The notes under the pieces are model-generated. The model saw nothing but the letters and a program-made list of their open reading frames with translations. It was not told where the DNA came from and did not search any database. Of a stretch of 64,000 nucleotides of DNA, positions 32,938-42,050 are shown in pieces. Positions within the stretch are counted from its first letter, which is position 1, and every line of letters starts with the position of its first letter. The translations under genes were made by a program, and so were the position numbers. This stretch comes from Maricaulis sp047308265. GTDB taxonomy: Bacteria > Pseudomonadota > Alphaproteobacteria > Caulobacterales > Maricaulaceae. The stretch is from the NCBI RefSeq assembly GCF_047308265.1, contig NZ_JBKQWY010000007.1, positions 275,392-339,391 on the forward strand, given 5' to 3'.

Positions 32938-34611
32938 ATGACGGACGCCGCGATTGAACGCGAATCCATGGAGTACGATGTTGTTATCGTTGGAGGTGGC
33001 CCGGCGGGTCTGTCGGCAGCGATTCGTCTGAAACAATTGGCTGCCGAGGCCGGGCAGGACGTTTCGGTTGCTCTGCTGGAAAAGGGAGCCGAAGTGGGCG
33101 CCCATATCCTGTCCGGCGCCGTTGTCGACCCGAAAGCCCTGAACGAATTGATCCCCGACTGGAAAGATCAGGGCGCGCCGCTCGACAATCCGGTGACCGA
33201 GGACGTCTTTACGGTGCTGGGGGAAGCCGGCTCGATCAGCTTGCCCACGTTTATGTTCCCGCCGCTCATGGATAATCACGGATGCTATATCGTGTCCCTG
33301 TCCAATGTGTGTCGCTGGCTGGGTGAACAGGCCGAGGCGCTCGGTGTTGAAATCTATCCTGGTTTCCCGGCCGCCGACCTCGTCGAGGAAGACGGTGTCA
33401 TCAAGGGTGTGGTCACGGGTGATTTCGGTGTGGCGCGGGATGGCTCGGCCAAGGATGGCCATCAGCCCGGCATGGAGTTGCGCGCCAAATACACTCTGAT
33501 CGGTGAGGGTGTTCGGGGCTCTCTCGCGAAGAAAATCATTGATCGCTACAGTCTGGATGAGGGGCGTGAGCCGCAGAAATTCGGGATCGGCCTGAAAGAG
33601 CTGTGGCGTGTGAAACCGGAAAACCACAAGCCCGGCCGTGTGCAGCACTCTATGGGCTGGCCGCTCGACAATTCGACCGGCGGTGGCTCATTCCTCTATC
33701 ACTGGGGCGATAATCTGGTGTCGATCGGCTATGTCGTGCACCTGAACTATAAAAATCCCTACATTTCTCCGTTCGAGGAATTCCAGCGTCTCAAGACCCA
33801 TCCGGATATCTCGGCGGTTCTAGAAGGCGGCGAGCGGATCTCTTACGGCGCACGGGCGATCACAGAGGGCGGCTATCAGTCGGTGCCGGAACTGGCTTTC
33901 CCGGGCGGAGCCCTGATCGGGTGCTCGGCCGGTTTCGTCAACGTGCCGCGCATCAAGGGCAGCCATAATGCGATGAAGACCGGCATGCTGGCCGCCGAGA
34001 GCACGTTTGCGGCCATGGCCGAGGGGCGGTCGCACGACACAATGAGCGAGTACCAGACGGCCTATGAGGGGTCCTGGGTGGCGCAGGATCTCAAGAAGGT
34101 TCGTAATGCCAAGCCGCTCTGGTCGAAATTCGGAACCCTGCTTGGCATTCCTCTGGGTGGTTTCGACATGTGGTGCACCACGCTGTTCGGAGGCTTCTCC
34201 TTCTTCGGCACGCTGGGGCATGGCAAGACGGATGCAGAAAGCCTGCAACCTGCCGAACGGTTCAAGCTGATCGACTATCCCAAACCGGATGGCAAGCTGA
34301 CTTTCGACCGCCTCTCCTCGGTGTTCATTTCCAACACCAATCACGAGGAAGATCAGCCGGTTCACCTCAAGCTGACGGATGACGCCCTGCAAAACTCCTC
34401 AGAGCACGACGTGTTCGCCGGACCGTCCACGCGATACTGCCCGGCGGGCGTGTATGAATGGATCGAGGACGAGGCCGGAGGGGCTCCGCGTTTCCAGATC
34501 AATTCGCAAAACTGCGTCCACTGCAAGACCTGCGATATCAAGGATCCGAACCAGAATATCACCTGGACCACACCGGAAGGTGGCGGGGGTCCGATGTATG
34601 CGAATATGTAA
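32938..34611 (+). CDS. etfD: Electron transfer flavoprotein-ubiquinone oxidoreductase
   Basis: Inner-membrane enzyme that passes electrons from reduced ETF (fatty-acid and amino-acid oxidation) to ubiquinone. The 557-residue protein has the FAD-binding GGGPAGLSAAIRL near residue 18, the second FAD motif around GGYQSVPELAFPGGALIGCSAGF, and the C-terminal [4Fe-4S] ferredoxin part: YCPAGVYEW, then CVHCKTCDIKDP. The length matches the family. ATG 32938 is used because GGAGAGG lies upstream; an ATG at 32931 is out of frame and the open frame to 32779 is unsupported. Confidence 0.97.
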   Translation: MTDAAIERESMEYDVVIVGGGPAGLSAAIRLKQLAAEAGQDVSVALLEKGAEVGAHILSGAVVDPKALNELIPDWKDQGAPLDNPVTEDVFTVLGEAGSISLPTFMFPPLMDNHGCYIVSLSNVCRWLGEQAEALGVEIYPGFPAADLVEEDGVIKGVVTGDFGVARDGSAKDGHQPGMELRAKYTLIGEGVRGSLAKKIIDRYSLDEGREPQKFGIGLKELWRVKPENHKPGRVQHSMGWPLDNSTGGGSFLYHWGDNLVSIGYVVHLNYKNPYISPFEEFQRLKTHPDISAVLEGGERISYGARAITEGGYQSVPELAFPGGALIGCSAGFVNVPRIKGSHNAMKTGMLAAESTFAAMAEGRSHDTMSEYQTAYEGSWVAQDLKKVRNAKPLWSKFGTLLGIPLGGFDMWCTTLFGGFSFFGTLGHGKTDAESLQPAERFKLIDYPKPDGKLTFDRLSSVFISNTNHEEDQPVHLKLTDDALQNSSEHDVFAGPSTRYCPAGVYEWIEDEAGGAPRFQINSQNCVHCKTCDIKDPNQNITWTTPEGGGGPMYANM

Positions 34612-34666
34612 GCACAACGCATAGATCTGGCTTGCGTCGAAAGGCCGGGCAGCTCACGATAGGCCT

Positions 34667-36442
34667 ATGAAAACTCGCCTTAAAGTGATTGCCCTGGTCG
34701 GTCTTTCGAGCGTGCTGGCGGCCTGTGCCACCGCCAATACGGTGTTGAACACCTCCGTATTGGGCAGTGATCCTTTCGCCCCGCATGAAGAGACCTCGGC
34801 CTATGGGGCGTTTCTGGCGGCGCGGTATGCGGCTGCACAACGCGATGCTGATGGGGCTGCAGGGTTTTACGCCGAAGCCCTGGAACTCGCGCCGGACCAA
34901 TCCGCGCTTTTAGACCGGGCCTTTGTCGCCAGCATGATTGCCGGTGATATGGAGCAGAGCCTGCGTCAGGCCCGCGACAGTGTCAGTGTGGGAGATCAAA
35001 GTCGCCTGGCGGGGCTATATGTGGCCGCCGACTATCTCCAGAACCGGCGATATCGTCGTGTTGATAGCACTCTTGCCGAGGCGCCGGACTACGGGCCGTT
35101 CAATGCGTTTCTGTCTGACGTGCTGGCCCAGTGGTCCCGCGTGGGGCAGGGCAAGGCCGACGAGGCGTTGGTCGAGGCCCAGTCGATGCAGGCACCGGGC
35201 TATCTCAGCGCGTTTGCCCAGTTTCAGACTGCCCTGATCGCAGATGCGGCGGGGGAAACCGAACTGGCCCGCGAGCAATACACGGCCGCGTTGATGGTCG
35301 CCCCGTATCGACGCATGGTGACTATTGAATTCGGGGCCTTCCTTGAGCGCAATGACGAGGCCCGGCAGGCCGCTGCACTCTATCGCGCCTATCTCGAGGT
35401 GGCGCCGGACGAGCCGAGTGTGATGGAAGCCCTGGCCCGGGTCGAGGCCGGCCGACGGGCACCGGCCCGGCTGCGTCCCGCGGAAGGGGCTGCGCGCGCC
35501 AGTTTTGGTCCCGCAGCTGCACTGGCCGCCCAGGCGGATATGGATCTCACCCTGATCTATCTGCGCATCGTGCAGCGGCTTGATCCAGATTACGGCCCGA
35601 CCCGCACCTTGTTGGCCGGTCAGCTGGAGCGCATCGGCCTGCCCGATGCAGCCCTGGCCGAATATGATGCTGTTCCGGACGGGCCGTTCCGTATGGGTGC
35701 GGATATCGACCGGATCTGGCTGATGGCCCGGACATCGCGTCTTGAGGATGCCACCGTGATGGCCCGGCAATTGTTTGGCGAGACCGGGGATAATGAAGCG
35801 CGCTTGATCCTGGCTGATCTTCTGCGTGTGCAGGGCGAATGCTCTGAAGCCGAAGGGCTTTACGCGGGTGTGATCGAGGACAAGCGCGCGAGCGATGAGC
35901 CGGATGACTGGCGGTATCACTATTTCCGAGCGGCCTGTCTTCACGATCTGGACCGCTGGGATGAGGCCGAGCCGGAGTTCGAGGCGGCCCTGGCATTGGC
36001 GCCACACGAGGCCCAAGTGCTCAATTATCTGGGTTATATGTGGATCGACCGGGGCGAAAATCTCGACGAGGCGTTCAACATGGTGGCCCGGGCTGCAGCC
36101 CTGGAGCCGGAAAGCGGTTACATCATCGACAGTCTGGGATGGGCGCATTATCGCCTGGGTGATTACGAGGCTGCGGTGCGCGAGCTTGAGCGTGCCGCCT
36201 CCCTGGAGCCCGGCAATGCGACGGCCAATTATCATCTCGGAGATGCCTATTGGCAGGTTGGACGTCTGATTGAGGCTCGTTTCCAGTGGCAGCGCGCGAT
36301 TGAACTGGACCCGGAACCGGAGGAGCGGACAGGGCTGGAATTTCGCCTGGCCCATGGTCGTCTGCCGGAGGAATCGGAGCTGGACAGCCTCGTCTCATCC
36401 CCCGACAGTCTTGCCGACACGCCTGATACCGCAGCCGAGTGA
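34667..36442 (+). CDS. TPR-repeat lipoprotein
   Basis: This 591-residue protein has a lipoprotein signal, SSVLAAC, with the lipidated cysteine near residue 20, then about eight to ten tetratricopeptide repeats through most of its length (for instance AAGFYAEALELAPDQSALLD near the start and VRELERAASLEPGNATANYH near the end). TPR lipoproteins act as scaffolds at the outer membrane, often in envelope biogenesis; no specific partner is visible. The stop TGA overlaps the ispE start (GTGA), so the pair is coupled. Confidence 0.93.
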   Translation: MKTRLKVIALVGLSSVLAACATANTVLNTSVLGSDPFAPHEETSAYGAFLAARYAAAQRDADGAAGFYAEALELAPDQSALLDRAFVASMIAGDMEQSLRQARDSVSVGDQSRLAGLYVAADYLQNRRYRRVDSTLAEAPDYGPFNAFLSDVLAQWSRVGQGKADEALVEAQSMQAPGYLSAFAQFQTALIADAAGETELAREQYTAALMVAPYRRMVTIEFGAFLERNDEARQAAALYRAYLEVAPDEPSVMEALARVEAGRRAPARLRPAEGAARASFGPAAALAAQADMDLTLIYLRIVQRLDPDYGPTRTLLAGQLERIGLPDAALAEYDAVPDGPFRMGADIDRIWLMARTSRLEDATVMARQLFGETGDNEARLILADLLRVQGECSEAEGLYAGVIEDKRASDEPDDWRYHYFRAACLHDLDRWDEAEPEFEAALALAPHEAQVLNYLGYMWIDRGENLDEAFNMVARAAALEPESGYIIDSLGWAHYRLGDYEAAVRELERAASLEPGNATANYHLGDAYWQVGRLIEARFQWQRAIELDPEPEERTGLEFRLAHGRLPEESELDSLVSSPDSLADTPDTAAE

Positions 36443-37287
36443 TCGACATGCTGAGTGAGGCGGCTCCCGCCAAGATCAATCTCACGCTTCGGGTCGGAGC
36501 ACCGCGAGAGGATGGCTATCATCCGATCGACAGCCTGGTGGTGTTTGCGGATTTCGGTGATCGTCTGGACGTGCGCGAGGCGCCCGGGCTGATGCTTGTG
36601 ATGGGCGGGCCGACCGCGCGTGATGTCCCTGACGATAATGATAACCTGGTTCTGCGCGCCGCGCGGGCTTTGCAAAGCGCAGCGGGTATCGAGGCGGGCG
36701 CGCAAATTCATCTCCACAAACACATCCCGGTTGAGGCCGGTCTGGGCGGTGGATCAGCGGATGCCGCGGCGGCCCTGCGACTTCTCAATACGTTTTGGGG
36801 TGTGAACTGGTCGCTCGACCGGCTGGCGCAACTGGGCGCCGGACTGGGTGCGGATGTGCCGTGTTGCGTCTATTCGCAGCCGCTGCGCATGCGCGGCAGG
36901 GGGGAGTGGATCGATATCCTCTCCAACTGGCCAGACATGCAGGGAGTACTCATCAATCCCGGGGTCGCCGTCCCCACCGGACCTGTGTTCAAGGCCTTTG
37001 ATCGCAGTGATCCCGCGGCTCTCGTCGAATCTGACCCCCCCGCGCGTGACCACCTCGCCTGGCTGTCGACCCAGCCCAATGATCTGGAAATGCCCGCCAA
37101 ATCGCTCGCTCCGGAGATCGCTGACGCGCTCGACTGGTTGGCAGCACAGCCGGGGGTGATTCTGGCCCGCATGTCCGGGTCAGGCGCGAGTTGTTTTGCC
37201 GTGTGCGAACCGGGCACGCATGAAGCGATTGCGGCGGCCTATCCCGGATTCGCAAAAGCGGTTCGGTTTCCTGGTGGTTCGCGTTAA
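36439..37287 (+). CDS. ispE: 4-diphosphocytidyl-2-C-methyl-D-erythritol kinase
   Basis: Fourth step of the MEP pathway: ATP-dependent phosphorylation of CDP-methylerythritol. The 282-residue GHMP kinase shows APAKINLTLRVG at the N-terminus, the glycine-rich ATP loop VEAGLGGGSADAAAALRLL near residue 97, and the C-terminal ARMSGSGASCFAV motif. It starts with GTG at 36439 overlapping the TPR gene; ATG 36448 is the alternative. ispH of the same pathway is at 1.8 kb in this window. Confidence 0.97.
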   Translation: MIDMLSEAAPAKINLTLRVGAPREDGYHPIDSLVVFADFGDRLDVREAPGLMLVMGGPTARDVPDDNDNLVLRAARALQSAAGIEAGAQIHLHKHIPVEAGLGGGSADAAAALRLLNTFWGVNWSLDRLAQLGAGLGADVPCCVYSQPLRMRGRGEWIDILSNWPDMQGVLINPGVAVPTGPVFKAFDRSDPAALVESDPPARDHLAWLSTQPNDLEMPAKSLAPEIADALDWLAAQPGVILARMSGSGASCFAVCEPGTHEAIAAAYPGFAKAVRFPGGSR

Positions 37288-37296
37288 ACCCTCGCC

Positions 37297-38310
37297 ATGA
37301 CCGGTTTTCTTCCTGCTCTATTCGCCTCTCTGGCTGTCGCGACAGTTCTGGCCTGGCTCATGCGCCGTGTCGGCATTGTCGACATGCCCAATGCGCGTTC
37401 AAGTCATGCCACCCCTACGCCCAGAGGTGGCGGCCTGGCTGTCATGACAGGGTTCGCGGCCGGGCTCATCCTACTCGCAGTGGACGCACCGGCCGTGGCC
37501 GTCCTGCTCGCTGCATGCCTGGTCTGTGGTCTGCTGGCCGCTATGATCGGGCTGCTGGATGATCTGTTCACCCTGTCGGAAGGGTTGAAATTCATTGCCC
37601 TTCTGGCGCTCAGCCTGGTGCTGGCCGGCGTCAGCGGACCGGTTGACTGGTTCCTCGTCCCGCTGCCCGGCGTGATCGGTCTGGCGGGGTCGGCACTTTT
37701 CCTGTTTGTGCTGATCAACGGGGCCAATTTCATGGACGGGTCCGACGGCATGCTGGTCGTGCTGATGGGACCGCCTTTGATGGGACTAGCGCTGCTTGAT
37801 GCGGGAGTTATTGGCGCCAGTGCGGCGCTGCTGGCTGCGGCGCTGGTGGGATTCGGCCTTTTTAATGCGCCGGTGTTGGGCGCGCGCGGCAGTCTGTTTG
37901 CCGGAGATGCCGGGTCGCTGGGGCTGGCGATGGTTACGGGCGGACTGATGCTGGCGTTTGCAGCACAGGATGGCCCGTCCCGTGTGTTCCTGGTCGCGAT
38001 CCTGATCCTGCCCCTTCTAAGTGATGTTCTACTGACCCTGGCCGCTCGGGCGAAGGGCAAGGTCAATCTTCTCAAGGCTCATCGGTGTCATGCCTATCAA
38101 TTGCTGATCCGTCTCAAGGCGAGCCATCGCCAGGTCGCGTTGATTTATGCGGGGCTGGGCTGGGCCTGCGTTGCGCTGGCATGGAGCCTGTCCACCGTTC
38201 CGAGCTGGGCCCAGGCCTGCGGATTTGTCATGGCGGTCGCAGCGCTGGCCCTTGGGCACAGACAGGTGCGGCGGCGTGCGGCGGCTGCCGGAGAAGATGT
38301 TTACAACTGA
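37297..38310 (+). CDS. WecA/MraY-family polyprenyl-phosphate sugar-phosphate transferase
   Basis: Transfers a sugar-1-phosphate to undecaprenyl phosphate, starting an O-antigen or exopolysaccharide unit. The 337-residue protein has about ten membrane helices and family motifs: STPRGGG-like HATPTPRGGGLAV near residue 35, LLDDLF (the Mg-binding DD) near 90, NGANFMDGSDG near 148, and the cytoplasmic KAHRCHAYQ loop near 265. The sugar cannot be told from sequence; WbpL/WecA-like is likelier than MraY because mra/mur genes are absent here. It follows ispE with nine bases between. Confidence 0.92.
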   Translation: MTGFLPALFASLAVATVLAWLMRRVGIVDMPNARSSHATPTPRGGGLAVMTGFAAGLILLAVDAPAVAVLLAACLVCGLLAAMIGLLDDLFTLSEGLKFIALLALSLVLAGVSGPVDWFLVPLPGVIGLAGSALFLFVLINGANFMDGSDGMLVVLMGPPLMGLALLDAGVIGASAALLAAALVGFGLFNAPVLGARGSLFAGDAGSLGLAMVTGGLMLAFAAQDGPSRVFLVAILILPLLSDVLLTLAARAKGKVNLLKAHRCHAYQLLIRLKASHRQVALIYAGLGWACVALAWSLSTVPSWAQACGFVMAVAALALGHRQVRRRAAAAGEDVYN

Positions 38311-38367
38311 TCGAACTGGCGCCCACCTGGGGTGGGGCAGGGCAGGCAGGGTGGTCCGGTGAGTGGC

Positions 38368-39378
38368 CTAGTAGGCGCGCTCCACCACGAAATCGACGAG
38401 ATCCACCAGGGCTGTGCGCCAGACATTGTCCGGGAAGATGTCCAGCGCCTGACGAGCGATCGCGGCCCGATCCCGCGCGGCTTGCAGTGTGGCCGCCAGC
38501 GTGCCGCGGTTCTGGATATAGGCGCATGCCTGTTCGAAATCGCCGTCTTTCTGGTCTTTTTTACCAATAGTCCGGGTCCAGAATTCCGCTTCCTCGCCCG
38601 TGGCCGCCTGGATCGCCAGGGCGACGGGCAGGGTGACCTTGCCTTCGCGGAAATCATCACCGAGATCCTTGCCCAGCGCGGCGCCAACTCCGCCATAATC
38701 CAGCGCATCATCGACAAGCTGGAAAGCGAGCCCCAGTTCGCGGCCATAGGTGCGCAGGGCCTCTTCCTCGACATCCGGGCGGTCGGCCACAATGGCCGAG
38801 ACCTGGGCAGCTGCGGCAAACAGCGCGGCGGTCTTGGCGTCGATGATTTCCATATAGGTTTCGACCGAGACGCTCATATCCGCGACGGCGGAGAGCTGGC
38901 GAACCTCTCCCTCGGCGATTGTCGAGGCCGCGTCGGACAAGACGCCCAGGGCGCGCATTGAACCGGCTTCGACCATCAAAGAGAAGGACCGGGCAAAGAG
39001 GAAATCGCCCACCAGCACGCTGGAAGCATTGCCCCACACCAGGTTGGCCGCCTGCTTGCCACGGCGCATACCGCTTTCATCCACCACATCATCATGCAGC
39101 AAGGTGGCGGTGTGAATGAATTCCACCGCCGCTGCGAGTTTCACCGGCGCATCGCTCATGGCGTCGAGCAGATTGGCGCAGGCAATGGTGATCATCGGAC
39201 GCACGCGCTTGCCGCCGGCCTCGATGAGATAGCGCGAAAGCTCCGGGATCAGCGGTACATGGCTGTCCAGGCGTTGCAGGATCATGGAGTCGACCCGACG
39301 CATGTCGTCATAGGCCAGCTGAGCCAGCCGTTCGGCGGCATTGGGCTGAATGGCCTTGGCGTCTACCGTGCTATCCAC
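38368..39378 (-). CDS. ispB: All-trans-polyprenyl diphosphate synthase (ubiquinone side chain)
   Basis: Elongates farnesyl diphosphate with IPP to the C40-C50 tail of ubiquinone. The 336-residue protein has the first aspartate-rich motif LLHDDVVDES near residue 90 and the second, LVDDALDYGG, near 218, plus GKRVRPM near 55. Product length (octa- or decaprenyl) cannot be read reliably. It stands convergent to the WecA-like gene and divergent from the DUF2007 gene. Start ATG 39378; MDSTVDAKAIQP is typical of alphaproteobacterial members. Confidence 0.95.
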   Translation of the reverse strand: MDSTVDAKAIQPNAAERLAQLAYDDMRRVDSMILQRLDSHVPLIPELSRYLIEAGGKRVRPMITIACANLLDAMSDAPVKLAAAVEFIHTATLLHDDVVDESGMRRGKQAANLVWGNASSVLVGDFLFARSFSLMVEAGSMRALGVLSDAASTIAEGEVRQLSAVADMSVSVETYMEIIDAKTAALFAAAAQVSAIVADRPDVEEEALRTYGRELGLAFQLVDDALDYGGVGAALGKDLGDDFREGKVTLPVALAIQAATGEEAEFWTRTIGKKDQKDGDFEQACAYIQNRGTLAATLQAARDRAAIARQALDIFPDNVWRTALVDLVDFVVERAY

Positions 39379-39491
39379 GCGGGGGTCCCCTCAAAAGCGC
39401 ATAAAGTGGCGCGACAATAGAAATCCGTTGCGCCCGGGGCAAGCAGGCTTAACGGTGGCATTTCAGCGCATGGAAAACACAAAGGCGTGAC

Positions 39492-39731
39492 ATGAAAGAT
39501 GTATTCCGCACCAATGACCCGGTAGAGCTGACATTTATCCAGGCCGTCCTGGCCGAAGCCGATATTGAGTGTTTTGTGCTCGATGATGGCATGTCCTCAG
39601 CCTATGCAGGCGCATTGCCCTTCATCAAGCGTCGGGTGATGGTGATCGATGAAGACGAGCACATGGCACGAACGGCCATTGCCAGGGCCTTGGATGAGCG
39701 TGAATCGGGCGAGGACCAATTGCCTGACTAG
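39492..39731 (+). CDS. DUF2007 domain-containing protein
   Basis: A 79-residue protein with the DUF2007 pattern: an N-terminal VFRTNDPVELTFIQAVLAEA helix and strand, then GxxP-x-RRVMVIDEDE. The family is a small ferredoxin-like fold of the putative signal-transducing type; no role is established. It lies between the divergent polyprenyl synthase gene and the methyltransferase gene, in a conserved alphaproteobacterial cluster. Confidence 0.88.
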   Translation: MKDVFRTNDPVELTFIQAVLAEADIECFVLDDGMSSAYAGALPFIKRRVMVIDEDEHMARTAIARALDERESGEDQLPD

Positions 39732-39794
39732 TCTCTTCAACTGCGGCCGTCCGGGCGCTCCTGCCTGTCCCACGTGCACGTGTCTTGAAAGCGA

Positions 39795-40529
39795 ATGACA
39801 GAAACTTCCCTCAACACCCTGCTGGATGGACGCGTGAAGATCCATCAACCGGTGACCGGTTATCGCGCCGGCATGGATGCGGTCATGCTGGCCGCCTCTC
39901 TTGCTGCACGCCCGGGTGAACATCTGGTGGAGTTCGGATGCGGGTCCGGAGCGGCCCTGTTGTGTGCTGCCCGACGTCTGAACGATGTATCTTTTTCCGC
40001 CTTCGAGATTGATCCCGTGGCCGCAGATCTGGCGCGCCGCAACGTGGTCGAGAATGCGCTGGACGGCCGCGTCGAAGTCATCGAGGCCGATATCGCCGCA
40101 CTGATCCAGGAACGCGTGGCGGACCAGGTCTTCTTCAATCCACCCTTTTTCGATGATCCCGCGGCCCTGCGCCTGCCCAAGGTCGAGAAACAGCGGGCCT
40201 GGTTGTCCGGACACGCCCCCCTGCCGGTTTGGATCAAATCGGCCGCGCGAGCTTTGCGGTCCAAGGGATATCTCACCGTGATCCATCGGGCTGACGCCCT
40301 GCCGGCCATACTCGCCGCACTCGATCGCGAGTTTGGCTCCTTTGTGATCAAGCCCATCCAGGCCAAGGCCGGGCAACCGGCCAAGCGTGTGATCGTTAAG
40401 GCAAGAAAGGGCGGTCGGGCGCCCGCGGTCCTGCTGGAATCACTCATCCTTCACGATGACGGGAAACGGGTGTACAGCCCGGCGGCAGATGCGATCATGC
40501 ACGGTTCAGCGCTGGTGTTGGACGCTTGA
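39795..40529 (+). CDS. tRNA1(Val) adenine-N6 methyltransferase-like protein
   Basis: A 244-residue SAM methyltransferase with motif I LVEFGCGSGAALLCAARR near residue 38 and the adenine-N6 catalytic motif FFNPPFF near 114 (NPPF type). The same arrangement is found in TrmN6 (YfiC), which methylates A37 of tRNA-Val. Substrate identity is inferred from the family. The gene lies between DUF2007 and glyQ on the same strand. Confidence 0.88.
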   Translation: MTETSLNTLLDGRVKIHQPVTGYRAGMDAVMLAASLAARPGEHLVEFGCGSGAALLCAARRLNDVSFSAFEIDPVAADLARRNVVENALDGRVEVIEADIAALIQERVADQVFFNPPFFDDPAALRLPKVEKQRAWLSGHAPLPVWIKSAARALRSKGYLTVIHRADALPAILAALDREFGSFVIKPIQAKAGQPAKRVIVKARKGGRAPAVLLESLILHDDGKRVYSPAADAIMHGSALVLDA

Positions 40530-40599
40530 TCAATTGACCCGCGCTGCCTAGTGTCCGCAGCAAATCCAGACCCTGTCCTTCTTGCCGGAAATACGCCTC

Positions 40600-41490
40600 A
40601 TGGCCGATCAAACTGCCCCGTCCTTCCAGGACCTCATCCTGCGCCTCCAGACCTACTGGGCCCAGCAGGGCTGCGCCATTCTCCAGCCCTATGATGTGGA
40701 AGTGGGCGCTGGTACGCTGCATCCGGCCACAACCCTTCGCTCGCTGGGTCCGCGCCCGTGGCGCGCGGCCTATGTCCAGCCTTCACGCCGCCCGGCTGAT
40801 GGTCGTTACGGCGAGAACCCCAACCGTCTTCAGCATTATTACCAGTTCCAGGTGCTGCTGAAGCCGTGCCCGGCGAATATCCAGGATCTCTATCTCGGCT
40901 CCCTCGATGCCATCGGCATTGATCGCAAGCTGCATGATGTCCGCTTTGTGGAAGATGACTGGGAAAACCCCACTGTCGGCGCCTGGGGCCTGGGCTGGGA
41001 AGTCTGGTGTGACGGCATGGAAGTCAGCCAGTTCACCTATTTCCAGCAGGTGGGCGGACTCGATGTGGATCTGGTCTCCGGCGAGCTGACCTATGGTCTC
41101 GAACGCCTCGCTATGTATGTGCAGGGCGTCGAGAATGTCTATGACCTCGATTTCAATGGCGCCGGCATGCGATATGGCGATGTCTTCCAGGAAGCCGAGC
41201 GTCAGTTCTCGGCCTTCAATTTCGAACATGCCGATGTGGATACCCTGACCCGCTGGTTCGAGGACGCCGCGCGTCAGTGCAAGGACTTGCTGGCTCTGGA
41301 CACGCCCTTGCCGCTGCCCGCCTATGATTTTGCCCTCAAGGCCTCGCACCTGTTCAACCTGGTGGATGCGCGCGGCGCGATCTCGGTTGCTGAACGCGCC
41401 AGCTGGATCGCCCGGGTGCGCGAACTGGCCAAGGGCTGCGCAGATGCCTGGGTCAGCCAGGAACGCGCCGCACTTGAGGCGGCCGAGTAA
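40600..41490 (+). CDS. glyQ: Glycyl-tRNA synthetase alpha subunit
   Basis: Catalytic subunit of the alpha2beta2 bacterial glycyl-tRNA synthetase, here 296 residues. Highly conserved segments are visible: SFQDLILRLQTYWAQQGC, GAGTLHPATTLRSLG, RRPADGRYGENPNRLQHYYQ and LERLAMYVQGVENVYDL. It starts at ATG 40600 rather than the TTG at 40582. glyS follows after the small GFA gene. Glycine is also the ligand of the riboswitch at 6.8 kb. Confidence 0.98.
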   Translation: MADQTAPSFQDLILRLQTYWAQQGCAILQPYDVEVGAGTLHPATTLRSLGPRPWRAAYVQPSRRPADGRYGENPNRLQHYYQFQVLLKPCPANIQDLYLGSLDAIGIDRKLHDVRFVEDDWENPTVGAWGLGWEVWCDGMEVSQFTYFQQVGGLDVDLVSGELTYGLERLAMYVQGVENVYDLDFNGAGMRYGDVFQEAERQFSAFNFEHADVDTLTRWFEDAARQCKDLLALDTPLPLPAYDFALKASHLFNLVDARGAISVAERASWIARVRELAKGCADAWVSQERAALEAAE

Positions 41491-41530
41491 ACGGGACAGA
41501 TCCCAAGCCCCAACAGAAGGAGGCGAGACT

Positions 41531-41989
41531 ATGAGACTACCCCTTCGCGGCGGCTGCCAATGTGGCGCAGTCCGATTCGAGATCACCAAACAACCGCTGA
41601 CCCTGTATTGCTGTCACTGCACGACCTGCCAGCAACAGACGTCATCGGCCTTCGGCATGTCGATGCTGGTTGAGCGGGACGGTTTCCGCTTCCTGCGCGG
41701 CGCGCCAAAATCCTTCAAGATCCCCACCGACAGCAAGTCGGAAAAGGTCGGCCTGTTCTGCGAGAAATGCGGCACCCGAATTGCCAATGACACCACGGGG
41801 CGTCCGGCCCTGTCGCTGAAGGCGGGCTGTCTGGATGAGCGCGCCAAACTGGTGCCCGTCGGCCATATCTGGACGAAGTCCGCTCAGGACTGGGTGGTCT
41901 TCGGGGATGATGACCTGATCTATGATGAAGCCCCTGATGACGGGTATTTCGCCCTGATCGAGCGCTGGCGCGCCCAGGAACACGCCTGA
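41531..41989 (+). CDS. GFA-family (glutathione-dependent formaldehyde-activating enzyme-like) protein
   Basis: A 152-residue zinc protein with the GFA cysteine pattern: GGCQCGAVRF, then YCCHCTTCQQQTSSAFG, and FCEKCGTRI, giving the CxC, CxxC and CxxC ligand sets. The C-terminal part is longer than in minimal members. Despite the name, most family members have no proven formaldehyde activity. It sits between glyQ and glyS on the same strand; AAGGAGGC precedes the ATG. Confidence 0.92.
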   Translation: MRLPLRGGCQCGAVRFEITKQPLTLYCCHCTTCQQQTSSAFGMSMLVERDGFRFLRGAPKSFKIPTDSKSEKVGLFCEKCGTRIANDTTGRPALSLKAGCLDERAKLVPVGHIWTKSAQDWVVFGDDDLIYDEAPDDGYFALIERWRAQEHA

Positions 41990-42050
41990 CATCCGTCCTT
42001 TCTGCCGGGCGCCCGCCGCCCGGTTCTCCTCTGTCTGAATGAACCCTCCC